This document shows, in pieces, positions 16,457 through 24,911 of a stretch of 64,000 bases of DNA. The translations under genes were made by a program, and so were the position numbers. This DNA comes from Patescibacteria group bacterium. GTDB taxonomy: Bacteria > Patescibacteriota > Microgenomatia > UBA1406 > GWC2-37-13. The notes under the pieces were generated by a model. The model was not told where the DNA came from, searched no databases, and saw nothing but the letters and a program-made list of their open reading frames with translations. The stretch is taken from assembly GCA_026004455.1 (NCBI GenBank), contig BPJE01000002.1:176874-240873 (forward strand), written 5' to 3'. Each line of letters starts with the position of its first letter. The first letter of the stretch is position 1.

Positions 16457-16537
16457 TGCCGCAGAGAGGAGTTGAACCTCTATGGGTTGCCCCATACGCT
16501 CCTGAAGCGTACGCGTCTGCCATTCCGCCACTGCGGC
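16457..16537 (-). tRNA. tRNA-Leu(CAG)
   Basis: Minus strand from 16537: acceptor GCCGCAG/CTGCGGC, D-arm GTGGCGGAATGGCAGACGC, anticodon stem TACGC/GCGTA with loop TTCAGGA giving CAG, variable arm ATGGGGCAACCCAT, and T-arm GAGG-TTCAACT-CCTC. Discriminator A. CCA is not encoded. Confidence 0.93.
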
Positions 16538-16591
16538 TTTTATTACCTAATTTTCATAAACATATTATAATAATTTGTTATAATAATTAAT

Positions 16592-16885
16592 ATGGATAAT
16601 GCTGTCCAAGTAATTTTAAAAAAATTAGAAGACATTGATCAAAGATTAAGCCGTCTTGAAAATCCAAATTTGACCGAAACAATTTCAGGTGGATTGTCAG
16701 AAAAAACTAAAAACACTAAAAGAGATCCACTTTTTCCAAAAGCATTAGAAATAATCAATAAATACGATGAGATCTCAAGCAATGATCTTGCTAAAGAGCT
16801 AAAAATCGATGTTAAAAGAGCTGAAGAGATTATGGATCAGCTAGAGGCAGCGGGAATTGGTGTCTGCTATACAAAAGAAGTCTAA
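16592..16885 (+). CDS. Small protein with FtsK-gamma-like winged helix
   Basis: A 97-residue protein. Residues 1-25 form a short coiled coil (VILKKLEDIDQRLSRLE). Residues about 45-95, DPLFPKALEIINKYDEISSNDLAKELKIDVKRAEEIMDQLEAAGIG taken in pieces, match the gamma domain of DNA translocase FtsK, a winged helix that reads KOPS/SRS sequences. There is no ATPase motor attached, so this is a stand-alone DNA-binding or protein-binding version. A TATAAT box lies at 16580-16585, only a few bases before the ATG, so the transcript may be nearly leaderless. Its stop overlaps the convergent nucleotidyltransferase-like gene. Confidence 0.6.
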   Translation: MDNAVQVILKKLEDIDQRLSRLENPNLTETISGGLSEKTKNTKRDPLFPKALEIINKYDEISSNDLAKELKIDVKRAEEIMDQLEAAGIGVCYTKEV

Positions 16886-17880
16886 AATTTTATCTTCTTT
16901 TCAAAATCATCCGGATGAAACCAGAGTTGTGTATCAGTAATAATCTCGGTAGTTTTATGTTTATTTATTAATTTAAGTTGAATTTTTTTCAGTAATTTTT
17001 CTAACCTATCGCCTAAGTTTTTAATTTTTAATTTCAATTTTGACTTTTGACTTTTGACTTTTGACTTTATTTTTGTATTAATAAAAATATTAGGAAAAAA
17101 TTTTTTTACCCATCTATTAGCATATAAAAATCTCTCATATATTTGCTCTTTATTAACAATCGGTTTCATTTGCAAAACTTCATGAGCGACATATTCGCTT
17201 TGTTTAAATTTAGGCACAACCAAATCTATCTCATCAAAAAAAATATTTAAACAAATTTTATCTTTATGAGGCGAAGACGCCAAATTTTTTGCGACTTGGG
17301 ATGTCTTTTCCGCTTTTAGCGGAAAAAGGGGACCCACTGGAGCATAAAAATTTCGGCGTCGAGCCTCAAAATCCCTATATCGTCTTAATCCTAAAAACTG
17401 CGCCAAAATTATCGCGATAAACCTAGCGGTAAACAAACGATTTTGTGCTGTAATAATAAAAAGATCAATATCGTCATTTTTTTTTGCATTCATCATTGAG
17501 ATTGACCCTGACAAACCAACTAGCTTTATTTGAGGAAAAAAAGACAATAGTTTTATATACAATTTAAATCTCCAACTACTCAACTTTCTCCCCGACTCCC
17601 TCACCCTCTCCTCAAAATCAGTAAATTGTTGAATTATTTTTGATTTTTGATTTTTGATTTTTGATTTTTTTATACCATACTCCCCTACAGTATATCTTTT
17701 ATCAGTTAAAAGTTCAAAGTTCAAAATTAAAAGTTTTTTTTGTTTGATAAGATGCTCTAATTCTTGATTTAACCTTTTTTTTGTTGTTTGTATTGGCAAA
17801 AAAGTGTAGATCTCCTCAAATGTTGGTGGATAGTCAAAAAAAAGAAAGTAATTTAAAACTTTTAAGATCTCTTTTTTCAT
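16882..17880 (-). CDS. Nucleotidyltransferase-fold protein with repeat-derived insertions
   Basis: A 332-residue protein. The first 60 residues resemble a winged helix (PTFEEIYTFLPIQTTKKRLNQELEHLIKQKKL). Residues about 120-160 contain the polymerase-beta-type nucleotidyltransferase core VGLSGSISMMNAKKNDDIDLFII, where GS and DxD (DID) would bind metal and nucleotide. The substrate is unknown; such proteins often belong to minimal nucleotidyltransferases. At least three low-complexity stretches are inserted in frame: KKSKIKNQKSKII (GATTTTT heptamers), KSKVKSQKSKLKLKIKN (GACTTTT heptamers), and FEARRRNFYAPVGP...SQVAKNLASSP, encoded by a repeat shared with the M16 peptidase gene. Confidence 0.6.
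   Translation of the reverse strand: MKKEILKVLNYFLFFDYPPTFEEIYTFLPIQTTKKRLNQELEHLIKQKKLLILNFELLTDKRYTVGEYGIKKSKIKNQKSKIIQQFTDFEERVRESGRKLSSWRFKLYIKLLSFFPQIKLVGLSGSISMMNAKKNDDIDLFIITAQNRLFTARFIAIILAQFLGLRRYRDFEARRRNFYAPVGPLFPLKAEKTSQVAKNLASSPHKDKICLNIFFDEIDLVVPKFKQSEYVAHEVLQMKPIVNKEQIYERFLYANRWVKKFFPNIFINTKIKSKVKSQKSKLKLKIKNLGDRLEKLLKKIQLKLINKHKTTEIITDTQLWFHPDDFEKKIKF
17271..17370. repeat. Repeat inserted in frame in the nucleotidyltransferase gene
   Basis: Begins GCGAAGACGCC and ends CGGCGTCGAGCC, which are complementary (GGCGTCG with CGAAGACGCC, one mismatch), so the whole unit can fold back. ACTTGGG and GACCCA lie in the middle. The same layout occurs at 28304-28380 inside the M16 peptidase gene. 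Confidence 0.75.
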
Positions 17881-17924
17881 TGGTTATATTTTAATACTTT
17901 TGATAGGTAAGTCAAAATTATTTA

Positions 17925-19287
17925 GGTTCTATGAATAATTCTGTGGTATAAAAACGTTGTTTTAAATTGCTTTAATTCTAAAGTCTTTTTAAAAGTTGCT
18001 TAAGCATTCTTTTTCTTACACTACAGGAATAAAAAAAGAGAATAGTAATAAAACATTACCAGTTTTTACTATTCTCCTATGTGGTATTCTAACATATTGT
18101 TTGATTCATTTTCTTTTGTTATTACAAAGGCAGTTAAAGAGAAAGATCGTATTGTTTTTTATGTTAAATCTCGAAGAAAAACCTCAAACTGTCCAAAATG
18201 TAATCGCCGATCTTATCATGTTCATCAGGTTTATACACGATCTTTTAATCATGGAGTAATTTTTAACAAACAATATGTTGTAAAAATAAAACAAAGAAGA
18301 TTTATGTGTTTTTTTGTAGAAAAACATTTTATGAACAGATTTCATTTGCTAAAAAATATCAACGAGCTACTCAAAAACACAAAAAAGAGGTAATTTTTAA
18401 TCTCTCAAACAGCTCATTCTCATCAACAGCAAAAAAATACAATGTTTCCTATCATACTCAGCGCAAATGGCTTAACGAGATTGTCTCATCTTTAGTTTTT
18501 AATTTTACAAAAGAAGAAAAAGAAAACACTCCATTTGTTTTGGGAATTGATGAAGTGTCATTTTCAAATCATAAGATGTTAACAACTATTGGCAATATTA
18601 CAAAACATCGTCTTAAAGGAGTTTTATCTTCAAAAAACAAAAAAGATCTTAAAAAACTACTTCAATCAATTCCACCCCAAGTTAAATCACTGATATCTGA
18701 GGTTGTTATTGATATGTCATCTTTATATCTTTTCGCGGTTAATGAGTCTTTACCAAAAGCAACAGTTGTTGTTGATCATTTTCATCTTATTCAAGATGCC
18801 AATCGAAGAATTGATGAGGAGCGTATACTTCTTCAAGATATATACAAAAGAAAAATCCCAAGATATATTTTAACTAAAAACAAGGAAGACTTAACTAATC
18901 AACAAATTAATTATCTTAAAAATATCATTAAGCGTTATCCAGAACTTCATATGTTTTACGCTACCAAAGAGCGCTTAAGAGAAATGTATAAATTAAAAAC
19001 AAAAGAAGAGGCAGAAAAACAGTTAAGATTTATCATTTCAACTTTGGAGTCAACTGATGATGGAGAATTAATCTCTTGGGGAAGAACTCTATCTTATTGG
19101 AAAGAATATATCTTAAATTACTGGAACAGTAAATCAACTAATGGGTTTATGGAAGGAATGCATAATAAAATGAAACTTATTAAAAGAATCTCATTTGGAT
19201 TTAGAAACAAGAAAGTATTTATTCAAAAAGTAATGCTATCGGTCTTAATTACCACCCTACTTTTACCACAAATTTTGACATAGAACC
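17925..19287 (+). mobile_element. ISL3-family insertion sequence with inverted repeats and target duplication
   Basis: Left inverted repeat 17925-17948 starts GGTTCTATGAATAATTCTGT; right inverted repeat 19264-19287, reverse complemented, starts GGTTCTATGTCAAAATTTGT. They match at 19 of 24 positions; ISL3 ends usually begin GG(N)TCTTTG. The identical sequence AATTATTTA flanks both sides (17916-17924 and 19288-19296), an 8- or 9-bp target duplication; ISL3 elements make 8 bp. The element is 1363 bp long with one transposase gene. The intact duplication suggests a fairly recent insertion. Confidence 0.88.
18079..19283 (+). pseudogene. ISL3-family transposase, frameshifted at a T7 run
   Basis: DDE transposase of the ISL3 family. 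The first frame holds the N-terminal zinc-binding domain (NCPKCNRRSYHVHQVYTRSFNHG...RRFMCFF) and the second, from 18306, continues CRKTFYEQISFAKKYQRATQ, an HTH (STAKKYNVSYHTQRKWLNEI), the DDE core (FVLGIDEVSFSNHKM, VVIDMSSLYLFAV, ATVVVDHFHLIQDAN) and the end STNGFMEGMHNKMKLIKRISFGFRN. A -1 slip at GTTTTTTTG gives exactly MCFFCRKTF, the expected second Cys motif. Either the gene is dead by a one-base loss, or the protein is made by -1 frameshifting on T-TTT-TTT. Confidence 0.85.
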
Positions 19288-19301
19288 AATTATTTATAAA
19301 A

Positions 19302-19336
19302 AAGGAAGAACCTTTTTAAAAAAAGGTTCTGTCCTT
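19302..19336. repeat. GGACAGAACC hairpin, copy 3
   Basis: AAGGAAGAACCTTTTT, loop AAA, AAAAGGTTCTGTCCTT. The right arm is the conserved one; the left arm has lost one position. It lies six bases after the ISL3 target duplication and just downstream of the wecG-type gene of the other strand, so it may work as its terminator. Confidence 0.7.
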
Positions 19337-19354
19337 TTAATTTAATTTTAAACG

Positions 19355-20101
19355 TTAAATGTTAGATATTTTTTCTTTAATCACTAAATACAAGAATCTT
19401 ATCAATCTTAACTGCCTTCTCCACCGCCATGGTTGAACTATTAAACGAAATAGCCACTCTAAACCAATTTTTTGAATAAAAACCGGCGCTCGAGGAACAA
19501 CCCCTCCTAAAAAATCAAATGCCCCACCCACTCCCATAACCAAACAACCATCAAAATTCTTTTTATGACGCTCTATCCATAATTCCTGAAAGGGCGAGCC
19601 AAAAGCAACAAAAACAAAATGGGGCTTTAGATCAGTTACTATAGAAAAAATTTCTTTCTCCTCTTTTTTTAAAGGATTTTTAATATCTTTTATTCCCTCA
19701 ACTCCTAAAAATTTAGCCTTGGGATATTTTTTAGAATAGCAATCAGCGAGTTTCTCTGCTAATTTTGGTTTTCCACCAATAAACAATACTCTTAAGCGAC
19801 GTTTTCCGGCAAGATCTAGAAGTTCTTTCATCAAATCAACCCCAGAAAATCTCTCTCCAATACCAATATTCAAGATTCGGCTTGCAATGACAACCCCAAC
19901 ACCATCAATAATCTTGATTTGGGCTGTCTCAATAACCTTTTTAAAATTTTGATTTTCTTGGGCAATCACTAAATTTTCTGGATTTAAAGAAACAATATGA
20001 AAAAAACTCTGAGGTTTTTCTATGTACTTTTTTATTTTCTCTAGGATATCTTTTTTTGATTGTTTAAAAATCGTAATTCCTAAAATTTTTTTTACAGTCA
20101 T
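19355..20101 (-). CDS. WecG/TagA/CpsF-family glycosyltransferase
   Basis: GT26-family transferase of about 248 residues, related to TagA (N-acetylmannosamine transfer onto the lipid carrier in teichoic acid synthesis) and WecG. Seen: KKDILEKIKKYIEK, HIVSLNPENLVIAQEN (family SLNPE motif), IIDGVGVVIASRIL, RFSGVDLM, LRVLFIGGKPKLAEKLA, HFVFVAFGSPFQELWIERHK, and VMGVGGAFDFLGGVVPRAPVFIQKIGLEWLFRLI. The start at 20101 (MTVKKILGI) is preferred because the family begins there; the in-frame ATG at 20170 would add 23 Lys/Leu-rich residues. It peripherally binds the membrane and would build a surface glycan. It lies upstream of nothing in operon but next to mreB. Confidence 0.85.
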   Translation of the reverse strand: MTVKKILGITIFKQSKKDILEKIKKYIEKPQSFFHIVSLNPENLVIAQENQNFKKVIETAQIKIIDGVGVVIASRILNIGIGERFSGVDLMKELLDLAGKRRLRVLFIGGKPKLAEKLADCYSKKYPKAKFLGVEGIKDIKNPLKKEEKEIFSIVTDLKPHFVFVAFGSPFQELWIERHKKNFDGCLVMGVGGAFDFLGGVVPRAPVFIQKIGLEWLFRLIVQPWRWRRQLRLIRFLYLVIKEKISNI

Positions 20102-20336
20102 AAATAAATTATTTTTTATAAGATATTTTTTTAATTTTAAATTTTTATTTTTTAATCCTTTTTTGTTCAAATTTTTTATAATTAATTTTTCTTTTTTTAA
20201 AAAACTAAATTATAAAAATAATGTTAAATTTAGAATATTTACTATAAATTATACTATATTTAAAAATTTTCAATCTATAATTTTCAATTATAAATAACTT
20301 TTGACTTTTGACTTTTGACTTTTGACTTATTATAAG

Positions 20337-21359
20337 CTATCTAATCGCTTCTTTGAAGCTATCTAAGTTTTCAATTGTCATTCCAACTCCTCGAATTACG
20401 CAGAATAAAGGTTCATCAACCACAAAAGCTGGTACATTAGTGTAATAGGTAATAAACTTATCAATATTAGTCAAAAGAGAGCTACCACCTGACAAAACTA
20501 TTCCTTTATCAACAATATCAGCGGCTAATTCAGGCGGAGTTTGAGACAAAACCTCTTTAATACCTTCTAAAATTGCCTTTAGCGGCCTTGTAATTGCTTC
20601 ACTAATCATTTTTTCATCAATCTCAAAAATTTTTGGTAAGCCTGATTGAAAATCTCGACCCTTAACCTCAATTTTTCTTAATGGCTTATCCTCATCAATT
20701 AAAGCATTACCAATCTTCATCTTTATCTCCTCAGCGGTCCGTTCACCAATAATGATATTGTATTTTTTGCGAAGAATCTGCATAATTGCCTCATCAAACT
20801 TTGTGCCAGCAACACGGACAGTTTTATAAACCACTAACTGACCTAAAGAAATAACCGCTATCTCAGTTGTTCCACCACCAATATTAACAATCATATGACC
20901 AGATGCCTGAGAAATAGGCACTTTTGCACCAATTGCTGCTGCTAAAGGCTCCTCAATTAAATAGACATTTGAAGCTCCAGCTTGTTTGCAAGCTGCTACC
21001 ACTGCTCGTTTTTCCACCTGTGATGAACCACCGGGAATTGAGATCATTACCTCAGGCCAAAAAACACTTCTTTTTAGAGCTTTTTTCAAAAAATAAGTTA
21101 TCATTGCCGAGGTCGTTGAATAATCAGCGATCACTCCTTCTTTCATCGGTCTAGAGACAATAATTGATCCAGGAGTCCGACCAAGCATCTCTTTTGCCTC
21201 ATCACCAATGGCTAAAATTTTTTTTCCTTGACGATAATGAAAATCTTCAATTGAATAAGCAACTACTGTTGGTTCATTTAAAACAATTCCCTCACCCGCA
21301 ACATAAACTAAAGTATTAGCTGTACCCAAATCAATTCCAACTTTTTTCCTAAAAAACAT
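20337..21359 (-). CDS. mreB: Rod-shape-determining actin homologue MreB
   Basis: A 340-residue bacterial actin. Seen: phosphate-1 loop GIDLGTANTLVYVAGEGIVLNEPTVVAYS, phosphate-2 loop VNIGGGTTEIAVISLG, the adenosine motif VLSGGSSLLTNIDKFI, and the MreB-specific RPMKEGVIADY and GERTAEEIKMKIGNA. Full length. It polymerises under the membrane and organises wall synthesis. Divergently transcribed from the PEGA-protein gene with only 41 bases between starts. Confidence 0.97.
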   Translation of the reverse strand: MFFRKKVGIDLGTANTLVYVAGEGIVLNEPTVVAYSIEDFHYRQGKKILAIGDEAKEMLGRTPGSIIVSRPMKEGVIADYSTTSAMITYFLKKALKRSVFWPEVMISIPGGSSQVEKRAVVAACKQAGASNVYLIEEPLAAAIGAKVPISQASGHMIVNIGGGTTEIAVISLGQLVVYKTVRVAGTKFDEAIMQILRKKYNIIIGERTAEEIKMKIGNALIDEDKPLRKIEVKGRDFQSGLPKIFEIDEKMISEAITRPLKAILEGIKEVLSQTPPELAADIVDKGIVLSGGSSLLTNIDKFITYYTNVPAFVVDEPLFCVIRGVGMTIENLDSFKEAIR

Positions 21360-21360
21360 A

Positions 21361-21400
21361 GTACCTTAATAGTATAATATATTTATTTACTAATAAAAAT
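21361..21400. promoter_or_regulatory. Compact divergent promoter region, mreB / PEGA gene
   Basis: The 41-base spacer carries AGTATAATATATTTATT. TATAAT at 21373-21378 is a -10 candidate for the rightward gene, and the same AT block reads TATTATACT on the other strand, a -10 candidate for mreB. Overlapping symmetrical -10 elements would make it a bidirectional promoter. No clear -35 boxes. Confidence 0.4.
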
Positions 21401-22546
21401 ATGAAACTAATAAAAAAATTGATATTGTTTGTTATATTTTTAGGAGTATTAGCGCTAGTTATTTTTTATGGTCGCGGTTACAGGCTAGATTTTGAAAAAA
21501 AGTCTTTTGTCTCAACTGGTATTATCTCTATCAATTCTTTTCCAAAAACCGCAAAAGTTTATATCAATGATGAATTTAAAGGAGTAAGTGATATTAATCT
21601 TACTTTAAAACCTGGAAAATATAAAATTGAAGTAAAAAAAGATGGTTTTACTAGCTGGAATAAAGAAGTAATATTAAAAGGAGAACTTGTTGTTAGCATT
21701 GACGCCACTCTTTTTCCTATCAATCCTTCGCTTTCTCCCCTAACAAATTTAGGAATTATAAGAGCTATACCTTTAGATGATAATAATAAGATTTTAGTCT
21801 TTTCAAAAACTGGCGTGTTTTTATTTGAAGCTTCAAAAAATGTCTTAACGTTTTTTACTCCTTTAAAAACAATTGCTAAAATCGAGCTTTTTCCGGAAAA
21901 TATTGATTGGAAAAATATCTCAGTTTATATCTCGCCAGATTTAAAACAAGCAATAATTGGCGATTATCTAGTCTCACTTGAGGAAGAAAATAAATCTTTG
22001 CTCAATGTTTCACTTGAGGCTTCAAAAGAAAATCTTATCACTGCTTGGGAAGAAAAAAAACAAGCTAATATTAAAAAAATTCTTGAAACTTATCCAAAAG
22101 AGTTTGTTAAAATTGCTAGTGATTCTTTTAAAATCATCTCTTTTTCACCAAATGAGACCAAAGTTTTATACCAATCTTTAATCAATATTAATCTTCCTTT
22201 AATGATTAACCCACCTTTAATTGGCACCAATCAAACTCAAGAAACAAGAAATCTGAAAAAAAATAATTTTTATATTTATGATAAAAAAGAAGATAAAAAT
22301 TATCTTATAAATACATCTAGTCCTGAAACAATTAAGTGGTATTTTGATTCAAAACATTTAGTTTTTCAAGAAGAGAAAAAAATCTCAATTGCTGATTATG
22401 ATAATGAAAACAAACAAACTGTCTATTCTGGCCCTTTTGAAAGAGGGTTTTTTATACCAACTAATGATGGAAAAATCATCATACTTGCTAATCTAAATCC
22501 CGAAGCCAATGAGCTTCCTGATCTATATCTTGTAGGAGTTAGGTAA
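21401..22546 (+). CDS. PEGA-domain surface or periplasmic protein
   Basis: A 381-residue protein with one N-terminal membrane anchor (LIKKLILFVIFLGVLALVIFYG), then a PEGA domain (about residues 40-95): GIISINSFPKTAKVYINDEFKGVSDINLTLKPGKYKIEVKKDGF read in order. The rest looks like a degenerate beta-propeller, with segments such as YLVSLEEENK, IISFSPNETKVLYQS, FYIYDKKEDKNYLINTS and KWYFDSKHLVFQEEKKISIADYD resembling WD/TolB-type blades. It is probably exposed outside the membrane and binds a protein or glycan. Divergent from mreB. Confidence 0.75.
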   Translation: MKLIKKLILFVIFLGVLALVIFYGRGYRLDFEKKSFVSTGIISINSFPKTAKVYINDEFKGVSDINLTLKPGKYKIEVKKDGFTSWNKEVILKGELVVSIDATLFPINPSLSPLTNLGIIRAIPLDDNNKILVFSKTGVFLFEASKNVLTFFTPLKTIAKIELFPENIDWKNISVYISPDLKQAIIGDYLVSLEEENKSLLNVSLEASKENLITAWEEKKQANIKKILETYPKEFVKIASDSFKIISFSPNETKVLYQSLININLPLMINPPLIGTNQTQETRNLKKNNFYIYDKKEDKNYLINTSSPETIKWYFDSKHLVFQEEKKISIADYDNENKQTVYSGPFERGFFIPTNDGKIIILANLNPEANELPDLYLVGVR

Positions 22547-22549
22547 AAT

Positions 22550-22582
22550 GTGTAACGTAAAACGTATAACGTGTAACGTATA
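22550..22582. repeat. TAACGTR heptamer repeat
   Basis: Successive 7-bp units TAACGTA, AAACGTA, TAACGTG, TAACGTA follow the PEGA gene. The same heptamers occur at 9387, 26610, 34367 (reverse) and inside leuS (46738-46770). Confidence 0.75.
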
Positions 22583-22596
22583 AAAATGGGTTAATT

Positions 22597-23349
22597 TTAT
22601 TCTGCGACTCTAACAGCAAAAACAAGAAGTCGTTTTAGAGTCGTTCCCGGCGGCCAACAAGTTTGAAGAGTTAAAAATTCCCGATTTGTCTTTCGAGTTA
22701 AATACTGAACTTGTGAAGGATCAACTACTTCTTTGCCAATTACCTTATAAACATATCTTTGTCCTTTATAAAAAAGATTAACCTCATCACCTTTTTCAAG
22801 CTTGTACAAAAGATAAAATATTGCATTATATGTTGATATATTCCAAAAATAATCAGTAGAGTGAGCAAAAAGAAAAATATGACCACCTTCTCCTGGAAAA
22901 GCAGTACCCAAAGCATGAGCTACTCCTTTATTTAAAGCATCAAGATAAATCTGTTCATTTGAAGCGTCAATATTGGCTAATATTTTTGCATTAGCCGCTA
23001 TTTTTGGAATAACAATACTAAAATCTGGATCAACTGGTTTTAATACTTCTACTTGATTAAATTTAAAAGTTTTTCCCAACAAGCCTTTTTGAACATTAGA
23101 ATTTTGAAGTTGAACGCTTAATTTTTTATCATCAACAACAAATTGCTTATTAAATAATCTATTAACATTATATTTTATCTCTTCTTTAACGACTGGATAA
23201 GCAGTTTTCAAAATCATAAAAATTGAGGACAAAAGCAAAAAATTACCAATAGTTCTTAAAATTAATACTCGAAAATACTCATTTGAACTAATTTTATGAA
23301 TATGATGACGAATTAAATGCTTTTTAGGAAGTTTTGTTGCGTTTTTCAT
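22597..23349 (-). CDS. Sortase (class D/E-like)
   Basis: A 250-residue sortase with an N-terminal membrane anchor (VLILRTIGNFLLLSSIFMILKTAYPV). Catalytic residues visible: His in GGHIFLFAHSTDYFW, Cys in FLTLQTCWPPGTTLKRLLVFA (TLxTC motif, about residue 231) and Arg nine residues later (about 240). The lead-in FSIVIPKIAANAKILANID is typical. It cleaves a C-terminal sorting signal on exported proteins and attaches or links them; the substrates are not evident in this window. Stands alone between the convergent PEGA gene and tRNA-Arg. Confidence 0.9.
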   Translation of the reverse strand: MKNATKLPKKHLIRHHIHKISSNEYFRVLILRTIGNFLLLSSIFMILKTAYPVVKEEIKYNVNRLFNKQFVVDDKKLSVQLQNSNVQKGLLGKTFKFNQVEVLKPVDPDFSIVIPKIAANAKILANIDASNEQIYLDALNKGVAHALGTAFPGEGGHIFLFAHSTDYFWNISTYNAIFYLLYKLEKGDEVNLFYKGQRYVYKVIGKEVVDPSQVQYLTRKTNREFLTLQTCWPPGTTLKRLLVFAVRVAE

Positions 23350-23359
23350 AAGATTTTAG

Positions 23360-23431
23360 TGCCCTCAGAGGGAATTGAACCCCCATCTTACCCTTAGGAC
23401 GGGTCTGCTCTATCCGTTGAGCTATGAAGGC
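23360..23431 (-). tRNA. tRNA-Arg(CCT)
   Basis: Minus strand from 23431: acceptor GCCTTCA pairing with TGAGGGC, D-arm AGCTCAACGGATAGAGCA, anticodon loop GTCCTAA giving CCT (reads AGG), and T-arm GGGGG-TTCAATT-CCCTC. CCA is not encoded. Confidence 0.9.
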
Positions 23432-23502
23432 TAAATATATTTTAACAAAAATCCTAAATTTTGCCTTTTGACTTTTGCCTTTTGACTTTTTATAATCATA
23501 TT

Positions 23503-24096
23503 ATGTTTATAGTCATCGAAGGTATTGATGGTGCTGGTTGCGAAACCCAAGGAAAAAATCTTCTTAAAATGCTTTCCCAAGCTGGAAAACAGGCCTCGCT
23601 TATCAAATATCCAGATTACGAAAGAAATGTTGGCAAAATCATCAAAGAGTTTCTTTATCAAAATAAAGATCTAACTGCTCAACAACAGTTTCTTCTTTAT
23701 ACCATTCAATTTATTATGGACAAACAAATGATTGCCGAAAAAAGAAAAAATGAGATTTTAATTGCTGATCGTTACTTTACTACTACTTTATGTTACCAGA
23801 CTCTTGAAGGAATTGATTTAAATTGGGCTTTAGAATACGCTAAAAATTTTCAAATTGAGATCCCTGATATAGTTTTTTACCTTGATGTCTCACCTGATAT
23901 TGCTATTCAAAGAAAAGGTGGTGAACAAAAAGAAAAAAATCGTCGCGAAAAAGATTTTGAATTTATAAGAAAAACTTATAAACAATATGATTTTTTAGTA
24001 AAAAATCAAATTTGGGCAAAATGGATAAGAATTGACGGTAATCTTGGTATTGAAGAAATTACTAAAAATTTATATAATGAATTATCGTTAATTTAA
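23503..24096 (+). CDS. tmk: Thymidylate kinase with altered P-loop
   Basis: dTMP kinase family, 197 residues, converting dTMP to dTDP. Seen: N-terminal MFIVIEGIDGAGCETQGKN, the dTMP-binding segment IKYPDYERNVGKIIKEFL, the DRY-type motif ILIADRYFTTTLCYQ, DIVFYLDVSPDIAIQRK, and a lid-like Arg/Lys-rich EQKEKNRREKDFEFIRKTYKQY. The Walker A is unusual: where the family has G-x-D-G-x-G-K-(S/T)-T-Q, this has GAG-C-E-T-Q, with the ATP-binding Lys replaced by Cys13. The start at 23503 is chosen because the fold begins there; 14 upstream codons are heptamer repeat. Whether it is active cannot be read from the sequence. Confidence 0.85.
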   Translation: MFIVIEGIDGAGCETQGKNLLKMLSQAGKQASLIKYPDYERNVGKIIKEFLYQNKDLTAQQQFLLYTIQFIMDKQMIAEKRKNEILIADRYFTTTLCYQTLEGIDLNWALEYAKNFQIEIPDIVFYLDVSPDIAIQRKGGEQKEKNRREKDFEFIRKTYKQYDFLVKNQIWAKWIRIDGNLGIEEITKNLYNELSLI

Positions 24097-24141
24097 TTGA
24101 CTTTTTTTATTTTTTAATTTTTATTTTAAAATATATAAAAA

Positions 24142-24211
24142 TGTCATTCTGAACTTGTTTCAGAATCTTTTTTTATAGAAATCAGAGATCCCGAAACAAG
24201 TTCGGGATGAC
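24142..24211. repeat. Double palindrome, GTCATYC-GAACTTGTTTC family
   Basis: GTCATTCTGAACTTGTTTCA with AGAATCT, and a second, inverted, GAGATCCCGAAACAAGTT with CGGGATGAC, 18 bases apart. Each unit is a hairpin with an AACTTGTT loop. It lies between tmk and the first ndk. Related units occur at 30412, 32531-32788, 45850, 61656 and 62992. Confidence 0.8.
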
Positions 24212-24222
24212 AAATTAATTTT

Positions 24223-24801
24223 ATGGAAAAAACTCTAATAATCATCAAGCCTGACGCAGTAAAAAGAGGCTTGGTTGGTAAAATTATTGAGACTTTTGAA
24301 AATGTTGGTCTTAAACTTTTAGCCGCTAAAATGGTCAAACCATCTAAAGATGTTATAAAAAACCACTATCCAGGAACACCTGAGTGGATAAAAGAGATGG
24401 GAGAAAAAACTCTTGCTTCTTTTAAACAAAGCGGTGTTGATATCAAAGAAAAAATGGGTACTGATGATCCAGAAAAACTTGGGGCTTTTGTATACGAAAG
24501 ACTGATTAATTATTGGATGGAAGGACCTATAATAGTTATGGTTTGGGAAGGTCCTGAGGCAGTCCAAATTGCAAGAAAATTAAGAGGTCATACTATACCA
24601 TTTTTAGCTCAAACTGGCACACTTCATGCCTCATATTCTTTTGACAATTCTATCTTATCATCTAGTTTAAATCGAGTAGTTAAAACTTTTGTTCATGCTT
24701 CAGGATCGGTTGAAGAAGCAGAGCGGGAAATAAAATACTGGTTTCCAAAAGTAGAATTAAAAAATTACGAACGAGAAGTTGACAAACTTTATTTAGAATA
24801 A
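24223..24801 (+). CDS. ndk: Nucleoside diphosphate kinase paralogue with changed active site
   Basis: A 192-residue NDK-fold protein: TLIIIKPDAVKRGLVGKIIETFENVGLKLLAAKMVKPS at the start, a long insertion relative to the usual 140 residues (about residues 50-95), then GPIIVMVWEGPEAVQIARKLRGHTIPF. The catalytic His is kept (TFVHAS, His158), but three usually fixed neighbours are changed: GTIRGDF reads GTLHASY (Arg to His135), the Asn of N-x-x-H is Thr155, and the Asp of HGSD is Gly161. The next gene is a second NDK with canonical residues. This copy may be specialised or weakly active. The insertion resembles those of archaeal/CPR NDKs. Confidence 0.82.
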   Translation: MEKTLIIIKPDAVKRGLVGKIIETFENVGLKLLAAKMVKPSKDVIKNHYPGTPEWIKEMGEKTLASFKQSGVDIKEKMGTDDPEKLGAFVYERLINYWMEGPIIVMVWEGPEAVQIARKLRGHTIPFLAQTGTLHASYSFDNSILSSSLNRVVKTFVHASGSVEEAEREIKYWFPKVELKNYEREVDKLYLE

Positions 24802-24911
24802 TTTTCAATTTGAAATTTGAAGTTTTCAATGAATATTAAATTTCTTAATTTTAAATTTGAAAACTTTGATTTCAATGAAAATTGAAAACTGAAAATTGAA
24901 AATTTAATAAT

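Noticed and set aside
23461..23502. Upstream start for thymidylate kinase
   Set aside because: The 14 extra codons are TTTTGAC/TTTTGCC heptamer repeat; the conserved fold starts at the ATG at 23503.
24144..24338. Reverse frame containing CHPELVSGS
   Set aside because: A translation of the palindromic repeat and of the antisense of ndk; not a gene.
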